Source of the DNA: Pseudomonadota bacterium
GTDB lineage: Bacteria; Myxococcota_A; Polyangia; Polyangiales; Polyangiaceae
NCBI GenBank assembly: GCA_023431345.1
Contig: JAEYWK010000090.1
Span: forward strand, 1 to 11,295
DNA: 11,295 nucleotides
Reading direction: 5' to 3'
Shown: piece after piece, positions 1-6,583 of the stretch
Layout: the number at the start of each line of letters is the position of its first letter
Numbering within the stretch: the first letter of the stretch is position 1
The notes under the pieces: model-generated
The model's database searches: none
Seen by the model: only the letters and a program-made list of their open reading frames with translations
Told to the model about the DNA's origin: nothing
Position numbers and translations under genes: made by a program

Positions 1-84
1 CTCGACCGAACCTTTGGGAAGCTTCATTCAAAGCGGTAGATCCCAAAGCAGCGGCTTCGGCAAGCGCAAGCGACGCCTGACCTT

Positions 85-176
85 CTAACCGATCGATCTT
101 CCTCAGAAACTTCTGCAGGATCGACAGACGTTTACGGGCACGCGCGAGCAATCCCAATTCAGGGACACGCCCTAGC
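85..176. repeat. Left copy of a ~95-bp inverted repeat (IR-L)
   Basis: The segment at 85-130 is the reverse complement of 11224-11269 with 44 of 46 bases identical; the two mismatches are at about 100-101. Similarity continues outward in patches: a CGTAAACGT/GCCCGT hexamer zone (131-145 here), then AATTNAGGGACAC and CCCTAG at 155-174. The terminal hairpin, perfect in the right copy, is reduced here to AGGG/CCCT. On the minus strand one frame stays open from about 176 to the window edge and reads RLSILQKFLRKIDRLEGQAS. This could be part of a gene running off the window, but the right copy has a stop in the equivalent upstream frame, so coding is doubtful. No transposase is visible nearby. Confidence 0.8.
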
Positions 177-185
177 CAACCGCGC

Positions 186-316
186 TCTCTCCCCTTCCAC
201 CCTTCCGCCCTTCCTGTTGCCCCCCTCTCTCTCTCTCTCTCTCTCTCCTTCCACCCTTCCACCCTTCCTGTTGCCCCCTCTCTCTCTCCTTCCACCCATC
301 CTGTGCCCTCTCTCTC
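186..316. repeat. Polypyrimidine microsatellite and ~50-bp degenerate tandem repeat
   Basis: This stretch is almost purely C/T on the plus strand. It contains an (CT)11 run at about 225-247 and shorter CT runs at 280-288 and 308-316. A block reading CCTTCCACCCTTCC then CCTGTTGCCCCC recurs about three times (about 192-225, 247-279 and a decayed copy at 287-308). It ends at the stop codon of the kinase gene, so the kinase mRNA would continue into a GA-rich tail. Long oligopurine-oligopyrimidine mirror sequence can form triplex DNA and is prone to slippage. No gene is seen between the window start and 314. Confidence 0.85.
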
Positions 317-1190
317 AGTAGGGCGACGTAGGCCGCACCCCCAGAACCGCTTCCAACGCCCCGAACGCCTCCGCGACGGACTGGAAGCGCTGCTCGGGGA
401 AGATCGCGAGCGCCTTCTGGATCCACGGGTCGATGGCGGCGGGTAAGCTGGAGCGCAGGGCGTGCAGGCTCGGCCGCTCGCCGGTGGTTGCCCAGCGGCA
501 GATATCGAGCAGGTTCGTCGACGGGGGAGGGAGCCGACTCGACAGCGCGCGGAACACGATCACCCCCAGCGAATAGACGTCGATGCGGTGGTCCAGAGTC
601 TTGGAGGTGCCGCGCCACGCTTCGGGCGCGATGTAGCTGGGCGTTCCGGCGATCATGCCGTCCGTCGTCAACGTGCTCGCATCCAGCAGCTTCGCCAGGC
701 CGAAATCGAGCAGGCGCACCCCGCCGCCCTTGTCCGGATCGACGATGAACACGTTGCTCGGCTTCAAGTCGCGATGAATGATGCCTTGGCGATGCGCGCG
801 CTCGAGCGTGCTCGCGACGGGACGGAGCACCTCGAGCAGACGCGCCGCCTTGATGCGGCCGCCCAGCTTCTCGGCTTCCCCCAAATAGTCCTCGAAATCC
901 TTGCCGTAGAGCATCTCCATGGCCACGAACAGCATGCCGTCTTGGGCGGTGGCCATGCCGTGCACGTAGACGGCGCTCGTTCCACGCAGGCGCGCCATCG
1001 CCAGCGCCTCGCGCTCCATGCGGCGACTGAGCTCGGGGTCGAGCCCTTTGCCCTCGCCGAGGAACTTCAAAGCCAGCTCACCGCGAGTCTCCAGATCCCG
1101 CGCTCGGTACACCACGCCATGCGCCCCTGACCCCAACCGCTCGAGGATGCGGTAGCGGTTGTTGATCACGTCGCCAGACTTGTACGCCAT
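315..1190 (-). CDS. Cytosolic Hanks-type serine/threonine protein kinase
   Basis: This 291-residue protein is a complete eukaryotic-like kinase domain. Visible elements are: glycine loop GSGAHGVV from G20; ATP-anchoring K42 (LALKF); a helix-C Glu near 59-61; the hinge near MEML (91-94); catalytic loop HRDLKPSN at 139-146 with D141 and N146; DFG at 162-164; APE at 188-190; D204 in DVYSLG; and R268. It should phosphorylate Ser/Thr on protein substrates. There is no transmembrane helix, PASTA, FHA or other sensor domain, so it is probably soluble and acts on a partner encoded elsewhere. An upstream start would extend the frame to 1499, but that extension would translate repeat DNA. The ATG at 1190 is preceded by AGAGG about 8 nt upstream and begins MAYKSGDVINNRYRI, a normal kinase N-terminus. 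Substrate and trigger are unknown. Confidence 0.93.
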   Translation of the reverse strand: MAYKSGDVINNRYRILERLGSGAHGVVYRARDLETRGELALKFLGEGKGLDPELSRRMEREALAMARLRGTSAVYVHGMATAQDGMLFVAMEMLYGKDFEDYLGEAEKLGGRIKAARLLEVLRPVASTLERAHRQGIIHRDLKPSNVFIVDPDKGGGVRLLDFGLAKLLDASTLTTDGMIAGTPSYIAPEAWRGTSKTLDHRIDVYSLGVIVFRALSSRLPPPSTNLLDICRWATTGERPSLHALRSSLPAAIDPWIQKALAIFPEQRFQSVAEAFGALEAVLGVRPTSPY

Positions 1191-1215
1191 CGATGATCCT
1201 CTACCGTAGCACGTG

Positions 1216-1320
1216 GCCAGCGATCGGCGGTCAGCGGGAGAGGAGACGAGATCCTGAAACGGGACGAGCAGCGAGACGCAGCGAGCGAGGACGCAAGCTG
1301 GCGCAAGAGGAGCCGCACGG
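1216..1320. repeat. Composite intergenic repeat, copy 1 (heptamers plus conserved tail)
   Basis: Three diverged heptamers (GCCAGCG, ATCGGCG, GTCAGCG at 1216-1236) run into GGGAGAGG. A tail follows with GACGCAGCGA and then GCTGGCGCAAGAGGAGCCGC at 1297-1316. The same ordered blocks recur at 1633-1784. The element lies between the kinase gene and the small gene upstream of it, so it would sit in the kinase leader if the two are co-transcribed. GAGCCG-CA-CGGCTC at 1309-1322 is a small dyad. No coding sequence is supported here. Confidence 0.55.
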
Positions 1321-1351
1321 CTCGCTCCCGCTCCCGCTCTCGCGCTCGCCG

Positions 1352-1609
1352 CTAGCCCTTGGGCTGCCGGAAACACCAGATCACCGAGCCGGCTGCATTC
1401 GTCGCCGACGAGACCAGCTCCCATCCTCGCGCGCCAGCGGCGTTGGCCTTGGTGTGGATCTCGTTCGCGGTGCCGGCCTCGAAGCAGAAGTAGGCCCAAC
1501 GCTGGTCTTCCCGAGCTTCCGCCCGGGGCACGCCCCAGCGGCTGGCTCCGGCAACGCAGCCGGCGGCAAAGATCGCGGTAACGCTGAGACCGATCAGGAG
1601 CTGTCGCAT
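1352..1609 (-). CDS. Small exported protein with GWEL motif (DUF4177-like)
   Basis: The protein is 85 residues from the ATG at 1609. An in-frame TTG at 1618 would add three residues. GGTGAG upstream sits about 4 nt before the TTG but 13 nt before the ATG, so the start is ambiguous. Residues 4-20 are hydrophobic and end AAGC (C18), which allows either a lipoprotein or a single N-terminal anchor; the position -3 residue is Ala, not the usual Leu, so lipidation is uncertain. The mature part has aromatic QRWAYFCF, then AAGARGWELVSS and IWCFRQPKG. This strand-helix-GWELV-strand layout resembles the short DUF4177-type fold, by recall of the motif only. The TAG stop is 161 nt before the kinase start on the same strand. 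The role is unknown. Confidence 0.7.
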   Translation of the reverse strand: MRQLLIGLSVTAIFAAGCVAGASRWGVPRAEAREDQRWAYFCFEAGTANEIHTKANAAGARGWELVSSATNAAGSVIWCFRQPKG

Positions 1610-1632
1610 GCTTCGCAACTAGCTCACCTGTT

Positions 1633-1784
1633 GTCAGCGGTCAGCGGTCAGCGCTTAGCGATCAGCGGTCAGCGGTCAGGACCTTCGTGGTCAGCGGTCA
1701 GCGGGGGAGGCGGTGGGCTGCGATAGCGCCGCGCGGATCGACGCAGGCGACGAGCTGGCGCGGCGCCCAAGAAGAGCCGCAAGG
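1633..1784. repeat. GTCAGCG heptamer array plus conserved tail, copy 2
   Basis: Near-perfect 7-bp units run without gaps: GTCAGCG at 1633, 1640, 1647, then CTTAGCG, ATCAGCG and GTCAGCG up to 1674, a broken unit, then two more at 1690-1703 followed by GGGGGAGG. The tail carries GACGCAGGCGA (about 1739-1750), GAGCTGGCGC (1752-1761) and AAGAAGAGCCGCAAGG (1769-1784), in the same order as copy 1. The two copies flank the 85-residue gene. The remaining 1785-1862 shows nothing I can name. This is not a CRISPR array: there are no spacers and the unit is only 7 bp. Confidence 0.75.
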
Positions 1785-1862
1785 AGACGCCCGCGTCGTC
1801 CCGGCACAGAAACCTCCCACTTCGCCGGCTCCTTGTTCTCTCGCCCGCCAGGGCCGTCCCGG

Positions 1863-1904
1863 GGACAAAAGAGAAACGGCCAGCTCCGTGAGAAGCTGGC
1901 CGTT
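1863..1904 (-). terminator. Intrinsic terminator of tRNA-Leu
   Basis: A perfect 11-bp stem (AACGGCCAGCT at 1875-1885 pairing with AGCTGGCCGTT at 1894-1904) closes an 8-nt loop. On the minus strand it is followed directly by TTTCTCTTTTGT. It starts one base after the tRNA 3' end, which marks it as the tRNA transcript terminator. Confidence 0.9.
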
Positions 1905-1905
1905 G

Positions 1906-1989
1906 TGCCGACGGAGGGACTTGAACCCCCACGACCTTGCGATCGCGTGGACCTGAACCACGTGCGTCTGCCAATTCCGCCACGTCGGC
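1906..1989 (-). tRNA. tRNA-Leu (anticodon CAG)
   Basis: Read on the minus strand, this 84-nt stretch folds as a class II tRNA. The acceptor stem GCCGACG pairs with CGTCGGC, and the discriminator base is A. The D-arm carries AATTGGCAGA. The anticodon stem CGTGG/CCACG holds loop TTCAGGT, giving CAG. A long variable arm (CGATCGCAAGGTCGT) and T-loop TTCAAGT follow. The discriminator A is followed by CAACGG, so the 3' CCA is not encoded and must be added after transcription. It decodes CUG, a common Leu codon in this GC-rich DNA. Confidence 0.96.
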
Positions 1990-2023
1990 GTGGAGGTCAG
2001 GGACGAATCCCTGAGGCCCGCGG

Positions 2024-2053
2024 GATGTAGCTCACACCGCGGGACCACGGCAA
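2024..2053 (-). promoter_or_regulatory. Candidate sigma-70 promoter for tRNA-Leu
   Basis: On the minus strand TTGCCG (2048-2053) is followed after 18 nt by TACATC (2024-2029), giving 4 of 6 matches to each consensus box. It is placed about 34 nt upstream of the mature tRNA 5' end. Two CCCGCGG/CCGCGGG heptamers (2017-2023 and 2037-2043) bracket the -10 box. A perfect 7-bp hairpin TCAGGGA-CGAA-TCCCTGA (1997-2014) lies in the tRNA leader. Assignment is by motif only. Confidence 0.4.
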
Positions 2054-2081
2054 GCGCTTTCTGGAAGTGCTCCGGAAAGAT

Positions 2082-3521
2082 TTACCGGGCGCGCTTCGGT
2101 TCCGGGAGGGGAGGCGGCAGGGCGCTCTTCGGCGGCAGGGGCGGGGGCGCCGCCGAGCCCTTCCGGCCACCCGTCGGGGGCGGCAGCGCCGGCGCGGACG
2201 CAGCCGGTCGCGCGGACGGATGCTGCTGCTCGAAGCGGTGACGCTCCTCGAACAGCACCACCTTGATCAAGCTGTCGACGTCGGCTTCCTTGATCACCGG
2301 GTCGTTGATGTCGATGGTCGGGTCGAGGAGCTCGATCAGCGCCAGCAGCGCGGTGCTCAGCTGCTGCTCGTTGGGGAACGAATCACGGATGCACGCCTCG
2401 CGCGCCTCGTCGGTCGAGGCAGAGAGCAGCTCGGAGTACATCGACTCGATCGAGAGCAAGATCGGAGTCGTCAGCGACTCGTGGCGCGGCGGCAAACGAT
2501 TCACCGCCGTCAGCTTGTCGATCACCTTGCGGCGCGCTTCTTCTTCTGCCGGAGGCCGCGTGCTCTGGATCAGCGCGTCGACGTCGTCTTCCGCGTCGAT
2601 CAGCGACTCCATCGGCTCGTCCTTCACGTTCGACGCCGACTCGACGGGCGGCGCCGGCGGAACGGGCGTCACCGGCTTGGGCGGCGGCACCGACTTGCGC
2701 TGCTCACTCGCCTTGGGCGGCTCCGGCTTGGCCTCCACCTTGGCCGGCTCGGCCGCCTTCGGCACGTCCGCGGTCGAGCGCGGCGCGTCCCAACCGTCGC
2801 TGCTGAGGAAGCCGGCGGGCTTGGCCACCTTCTCGAGCAAGACGTTGTTGAAGACGTGCTCGAGCGGCATGTAGCCGATCAGCGTCTTCAGCGGCACGCT
2901 CTCGAGCAGCTCGGCCTCGCTGAGCGGCTTCTTCTCGCGACCGAGCTTCAGCGCGTGGCGCACCAGCTTTTGCAGCTCTTTCAGCGGCAAGCGCGTCGAG
3001 ATTGAATCGAAGGTGATGCCGTCGGTCAGCACGTGCAGCGTGAGCAGGTTCTCTTTCAGCGCGTTGTCGAGCAAGAACACGACGCGCGTGAGCGCGCGAT
3101 CGACGTCGGCCTCGGCGTTGAGCGGCGACCAGAACTCGTCTTCGGTCGTGAAGGCCCACAGCTTCTTGTGATCGAGGTAACGCACGCGATCATCGGGTGG
3201 CAGCAGCGTCAGCAGCTGCGCCGGGGTCGTCACACCTTCGTCGAGCGCGAGCTTCAAATCTTCGGCGGCGGACGTCGTCGACTTCTTGCGTGCGATCTTC
3301 TCGTGCACGCCGGCGCCTTCGATCAGGATGCGCGCGCGCAAATCGGGCGCGCCCTCCAAGCCCTGCATCAGATCTGCGGGCTTGAAGTGTCGGAGAAAGT
3401 CGTCGGGGGTGCGGTAACCGCGCTCGAGCGCGTGCACCACCGTCTGCGACAGAAACCTCTCCGAAGCCGACTTCAGCGAGCTCTTGAAATCCGATCCCGA
3501 TCCACCGTCACTCTTTGCCAT
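2082..3521 (-). CDS. Two-domain helical protein with Pro-rich linker, function unknown
   Basis: I do not recognise this 479-residue soluble protein. No signal peptide or membrane segment is visible. Residues about 12-245 look alpha-helical and contain repeated short elements ending in Leu/Pro pairs (TPDDFLRHFKP, TPAQLLTLLPPDD, LPLKELQKLVR, VPLKTLIGYMP), suggesting tandem helical units. Residues about 250-295 form a Pro/Ala/Lys-rich linker. Residues about 300-432 form a second acidic, mostly helical region (VDALIQS, IDKLTAVNRLPPRHESLTTP, ALLALIELLDPTIDIND). The last ~45 residues are Pro-rich and end basic. This suggests a scaffold or adaptor, but that is inference. The ATG at 3521 has no clear ribosome site. 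It lies upstream of the tRNA gene, 92 nt away, on the same strand. Confidence 0.85.
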   Translation of the reverse strand: MAKSDGGSGSDFKSSLKSASERFLSQTVVHALERGYRTPDDFLRHFKPADLMQGLEGAPDLRARILIEGAGVHEKIARKKSTTSAAEDLKLALDEGVTTPAQLLTLLPPDDRVRYLDHKKLWAFTTEDEFWSPLNAEADVDRALTRVVFLLDNALKENLLTLHVLTDGITFDSISTRLPLKELQKLVRHALKLGREKKPLSEAELLESVPLKTLIGYMPLEHVFNNVLLEKVAKPAGFLSSDGWDAPRSTADVPKAAEPAKVEAKPEPPKASEQRKSVPPPKPVTPVPPAPPVESASNVKDEPMESLIDAEDDVDALIQSTRPPAEEEARRKVIDKLTAVNRLPPRHESLTTPILLSIESMYSELLSASTDEAREACIRDSFPNEQQLSTALLALIELLDPTIDINDPVIKEADVDSLIKVVLFEERHRFEQQHPSARPAASAPALPPPTGGRKGSAAPPPLPPKSALPPPLPEPKRAR

Positions 3522-3651
3522 GGGGCGCGCATCGTACGCTGCTTCATGCCGCGAAATCAGCGGAGAACTCTGCTCTGTGGCGCTTTCCCGGGCTGCTTCG
3601 TTACGCCCCAGCTCCGCTCGCCCGTCTCCCCGTTAGTGGAAATTTTCGCTG

Positions 3652-3933
3652 TTAACGGCGCTTCTTTGCCGCCTTGGCCGGCGAGCTTTTCTTCGCCTGC
3701 GCGGGGCGGCTGCCCAGCAACTTCGCCGAGGCTTCTGCCGCCGCATCGTCGAGGCGCGACACCACCGAGCCCGCTTCACGCTCTGCCAGCGGCACGCCCA
3801 CGAACAGGGGGCCGCCGAGCTTTTGGGCGAGCTGCTGCTGAAGGCGCTCGGGCAAGAGCGAAACCATATTGATGAGAACCGAGCCGTCCGAGCCGGCGGC
3901 GATGGCCGCGGCGTGTACCCTCCGAGATGACAT
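3652..3933 (-). CDS. Small protein with Lys/Arg-rich C-terminal tail
   Basis: This 93-residue protein is of unknown function. The start chosen is the ATG at 3933 (MSSRRVHAAAIAAGSDGSVL). Longer options reach back to 4188 but would translate the divergent promoter region and give an unnatural His/Gly-rich N-terminus. Residues 24-75 are probably helical (LLPERLQQQLAQKLGG, then VSRLDDAAAEASAKLLG). Residues 80-93 are AKKSSPAKAAKKRR, a tail like those that bind nucleic acid or acidic partners. It is divergent from the ATPase gene that starts at 4102, so the two share a 168-bp control region. The true start is uncertain because no strong ribosome site is seen. Confidence 0.6.
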   Translation of the reverse strand: MSSRRVHAAAIAAGSDGSVLINMVSLLPERLQQQLAQKLGGPLFVGVPLAEREAGSVVSRLDDAAAEASAKLLGSRPAQAKKSSPAKAAKKRR

Positions 3934-4045
3934 GGGCGTCGTCTCTGCGAGCCGCATGCCAGAGGCGAAAGCCGGTTTTTTCGGCCAAATCTCGACCTGC
4001 GACCCAGCAGCGGCGCCCCAAACTGGGATGGCCTGGAAAACTGGC

Positions 4046-4062
4046 GTTTCACTGCGAGAAAC
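4046..4062. promoter_or_regulatory. Dyad GTTTC-N7-GAAAC in the divergent control region
   Basis: A 17-bp inverted repeat (GTTTC at 4046-4050, GAAAC at 4058-4062) lies 40 nt upstream of the ATPase-dinB unit and 113 nt from the divergent small gene. An overlapping AAAC-TGGC-GTTT dyad begins at about 4038. The spacing fits a dimeric repressor site, and the downstream genes are of the DNA-damage type. I cannot match it to a known LexA box, so this is only a candidate operator. Confidence 0.25.
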
Positions 4063-4101
4063 CGCGCGAAGCCGCCTAGCCCGTTTGGTAACCTGAAGGC
4101 A

Positions 4102-5016
4102 GTGACCAGCAGCACCGACCGACTTCCCAAGGTGTCCGGGGTGGCCGCCGTTTCCCTGGCGGCCATGCAGGTGGACGTGACCACGCATCTAGGGGCGCTG
4201 GGGCCCACCACCTCGACGGGGCTGCCCCGACTGGACCAGCTGCTCGGAGGGGGGCTGCGCTCCGGCCTCTTCATCACTCTTTCGGGTGAAGCTGGAAGTG
4301 GCCGGACGGCGGTCGCGCTTTCGCTGGCTTACCTAGCGGCTCGCAACCGGGCGGGGGTGGTCGTGGCCGGCGCCGCCGTCGACCCGACGGAGGTGGTGGC
4401 GCGCTTGGCGGCCAGGGCCCTGCACCGCGAGTTCCCTGAGGCGCGCACCTCTTACGGTGAGATTTGGACCGGTCAGGCTTACGCGGACGACGCGACGCGC
4501 CGCCCCATCGCCGACGCCATCGACGCGGTGATGAAAAAGGTGGGGCAGCAGCTGCATCTGTTCCGCGGCACCGGGCTCGAAACGACTCAGGCCCTGGCCG
4601 ACTGCGTCGCGCAGCAGTGGGCGCGCAGCGAGCGGGTCGTGCTGGTCGTCGACGACGTGGAGGGGTTCTTGGCGATGGGCGACGGCGGCAGCACCCGAGC
4701 GGCGCTCGTCAACGGCAGCTTCGAGGCTCGCTTGACGCAAGTCGGCTACGAGCTGCGTCGCATCGCGGAGCAGGGCGCATGCGTCATCACGACCGTCCTC
4801 GAGCAGCACCTGCCGCTCGTTTCACCCGCGTCCACGCTGGCCATCGAGCTCGAGACGCGCGAAGCCCCCGCGCGCGATATGGACGAGCGGCTCGAAAAAT
4901 TGGGGGCGCGTCAGCTCGTGCTGCACGTCACCAAGAACCGTATCGGCGCGACCGGTGAAGTGCCGGTCTGGTTCGTCCCTGGCGCGGCGACAGTCGAAGC
5001 CGCCGCGTCGTGGTAG
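4102..5016 (+). CDS. RecA/DnaB-C-fold ATPase with Arg in Walker A, paired with dinB
   Basis: This 304-residue protein resembles the RecA-like core of DnaB/RadA/KaiC proteins. It contains TGLPRLDQLLGGGLRSG (39-55), a P-loop GEAGSGRT (62-69) with R68 where Lys is expected, Walker B VVLVVDD (179-185), and a late KNRIGATGEVPVWF (278-291) that recalls the KNRFG motif of RadA and the KxRNGPTG motif of DnaB. Lys-to-Arg in the P-loop usually weakens ATP hydrolysis, so it may bind nucleotide without efficient turnover. The start is the GTG at 4102, with AAGG only about 2 nt upstream; the next candidate is the ATG of M22. The gene ends 9 nt before the polymerase IV gene, so they are almost surely co-transcribed. 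By analogy with imuA next to imuB it may be an accessory to translesion synthesis, but I do not call it ImuA. Confidence 0.82.
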   Translation: MTSSTDRLPKVSGVAAVSLAAMQVDVTTHLGALGPTTSTGLPRLDQLLGGGLRSGLFITLSGEAGSGRTAVALSLAYLAARNRAGVVVAGAAVDPTEVVARLAARALHREFPEARTSYGEIWTGQAYADDATRRPIADAIDAVMKKVGQQLHLFRGTGLETTQALADCVAQQWARSERVVLVVDDVEGFLAMGDGGSTRAALVNGSFEARLTQVGYELRRIAEQGACVITTVLEQHLPLVSPASTLAIELETREAPARDMDERLEKLGARQLVLHVTKNRIGATGEVPVWFVPGAATVEAAASW

Positions 5017-5025
5017 TCCATCGCA

Positions 5026-6267
5026 GTGGCTGCCCCCCGCACCGTCCTGCACGCCGACATGGACGCGTTCTACGCCTCCATCGAGCAGCGGGATCGCCCG
5101 GAGCTACGCGGCCTGCCCGTCATCGTCGGCGGCTCGCAGGCGCGGGGCGTAGTTTCGGCGGCGTCGTATGAAGCGCGCAAGTTCGGCGTCCGCTCCGCGA
5201 TGCCCGGCTTCGAAGCGCGGCGCTTGTGCCCTCACGGCGTGTTCTTGCCGCCCGACATGGAGCGCTACGAAGCCGTCTCCGCGGAGGTGCACCGCGTGTT
5301 CGAGCAGTTCACGCCGGAAATCGAGCCGCTCGCGCTCGATGAAGCGTTCCTCGACGTCACGGGCTCGCTCGGTCTGTTCGGAGACGCGACCCGCCTGGGT
5401 CACGAGCTGAAGCGAAGGGTCCGTGCCGCGACGGAGCTGACGGTTTCGGTCGGCATCGCCTCGAACAAGCTGGTCGCCAAGATTGCGTGTCGCCTCGGAA
5501 AGCCCGACGGCCTGCGCGTGATCGAGGCCGGCGCCGAGCGCGCCTGCCTGGAGCCGCTGCCAATTCGGTATCTATGGGGCATCGGGCCGGTTTTGGGCGA
5601 CAAGCTGAGCGCGCTGGGCATCGTCCACGCCGGGCAGCTGGCGCGCGCAGAGCCTGGTTTGGTGGCGCGCGCCGCCGGCGAGCGAGCCGCGTACTTCATT
5701 CAGTTGGCGCGAGGCATCGATGCGCGTCCGGTCGAAGCCGATCGGGCCCCGAAGTCGATCGGGGAGGAGAGCACTTTCGATCACGACGTGAGCGAGCGCG
5801 ACACCATCACCCAAGCGATCGTCTCACACGCGGAGGAGGTGGCTCGTCGGCTGCGGGGCGCCGGTTACCTCGGCCGCACGGTCACGCTCAAGATGAAGCT
5901 CGCTCGAGCGCGCCCGCCGCGCCCAGGTTCCGGGCGCGTGGGTGAGTCGCGCGAGCCGGACTACCCGCTGCTCACGCGGCAGAGGCGCGTGGCCGGCCCG
6001 ACCAGCGACGCTCAGCTGATCGCGAGCACCGCGCGCGCGCTGTGGGACGAAGCCGCCCTGGGCCAAGCGGTACGACTCATCGGCGTGAGCGTGAGCGCGC
6101 TCGTGCCGCGCCACAACGAGCAGCTCGAGCTCTTCACGCCGAAGCGACCGCAAATCGGACCGACGCTCGACGCGATTCGTGAGCGCTTCGGGGCCACCGT
6201 GATTGGCCGAGCGGTCGCCAGGCCCGAGAAGGCTTCGCCGACGCTCCGCCGCAAGTCCGGAGACTGA
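5026..6267 (+). CDS. dinB: DNA polymerase IV (Y-family, DinB)
   Basis: This 413-residue translesion polymerase extends primers past damaged bases with low fidelity. The catalytic metal ligands are present: D11 in HADMDAFYASIE, and D105-E106 in ALDEAFLD. The steric-gate position is Y16, where E. coli has Phe. The palm and fingers continue through SVGIASNKLVAKIA (141-154), the helix-hairpin-helix thumb includes LWGIGPVLGDKL (183-194), and IGEESTFDHD (245-254) marks the start of the little finger. An Arg/Pro/Gly-rich insert lies at about 294-325. QLELF at 366-370 matches the beta-clamp-binding motif, followed by about 40 further residues, so the motif is not at the extreme C-terminus. The GTG start at 5026 leaves ten residues before D11, typical for the family. 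Intact active-site acids separate it from the catalytically dead ImuB. Confidence 0.95.
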   Translation: MAAPRTVLHADMDAFYASIEQRDRPELRGLPVIVGGSQARGVVSAASYEARKFGVRSAMPGFEARRLCPHGVFLPPDMERYEAVSAEVHRVFEQFTPEIEPLALDEAFLDVTGSLGLFGDATRLGHELKRRVRAATELTVSVGIASNKLVAKIACRLGKPDGLRVIEAGAERACLEPLPIRYLWGIGPVLGDKLSALGIVHAGQLARAEPGLVARAAGERAAYFIQLARGIDARPVEADRAPKSIGEESTFDHDVSERDTITQAIVSHAEEVARRLRGAGYLGRTVTLKMKLARARPPRPGSGRVGESREPDYPLLTRQRRVAGPTSDAQLIASTARALWDEAALGQAVRLIGVSVSALVPRHNEQLELFTPKRPQIGPTLDAIRERFGATVIGRAVARPEKASPTLRRKSGD

Positions 6268-6360
6268 CTCCGCATCCCGTGCTGGCTGGTTCAACCACCG
6301 CGACAGCAATGCCATGCCTGGGGGGAACCTGTGGGTAATGTCACTAACTATTGGACTTGC

Positions 6361-6519
6361 GTGGGTTTTGTGGCGGTTTTAGCGCCCACAATGCCGAAAA
6401 GTGCGATGGGGGCCGACTGTTGGGATTTGCACTCAGACCCGGAACCGCTGTATGAGCCGGGCCCACCATGACACCAAAGTCCGGGTGCCAAGCCTCGCGG
6501 CTAGCATCCGGTTGGTGGG
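6361..6519 (+). other. Chain of potential RNA stems in the 391-bp gap after dinB
   Basis: The gap 6268-6658 has no convincing gene. Within it four stems follow one another: GTGGG/CCCAC (6361-6365 with 6385-6389), AGTGC/GCACT (6400-6404 with 6429-6433), CCCGG/CCGGG (6438-6442 with 6457-6461), and a long one. The long stem has CCCACCA (6462-6468) pairing with TGGTGGG (6513-6519). Inside it CCGGGTGC (6481-6488) pairs with GCATCCGG (6504-6511, one G-U), capped by AGCC-TCGC-GGCT (6491-6502). TTAAAAAACTAG follows instead of a U-run, so it is not an ordinary terminator. No known RNA family was recognised. It could be a dinB 3' end structure or a small RNA. The shorter stems may be chance. Confidence 0.4.
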
Positions 6520-6583
6520 TGGTAACTTAAAAAACTAGTTATTCTTGGCACTTAGCCGAGCTTTTTGAGGTCTTCGACCATTC

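Noticed and set aside
462..1130. Plus-strand open frame opposite the kinase
   Set aside because: It is the antisense shadow of a clear kinase gene, with Arg/His/Gln-rich composition typical of shadows in GC-rich DNA.
1191..1499. N-terminal extension of the kinase by about 100 residues
   Set aside because: It would translate the composite repeat and part of the neighbouring small gene. The ATG at 1190 has a ribosome site and gives a normal kinase start.
1633..1703. CRISPR array
   Set aside because: The units are 7 bp and contiguous, with no spacers and no cas genes.
2067..3005. Plus-strand frame rich in Arg, Leu and His
   Set aside because: It is the shadow of the 479-residue gene, with low-complexity composition and no motif.
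3934..4188. Long N-terminal extension of the 93-residue protein
   Set aside because: It would cover the divergent promoter region and overlap the ATPase gene start; the sequence is His/Gly-rich and unlike the body of the protein.
4102..6267. imuA-imuB mutagenesis cassette
   Set aside because: The polymerase keeps all catalytic acids, there is no dnaE2, and the ATPase looks closer to DnaB/RadA. Only a functional analogy is kept.
6438..6470. SRP RNA or group II intron domain V fragment
   Set aside because: CCCGGAACCGC and TATGAGCCG looked suggestive, but the conserved GGAAGG/AGCA core of SRP RNA and the domain V stem are absent.
6462..6530. Intrinsic terminator of dinB
   Set aside because: The stem is strong but is followed by an A-rich tract, not a U-run, on the plus strand.
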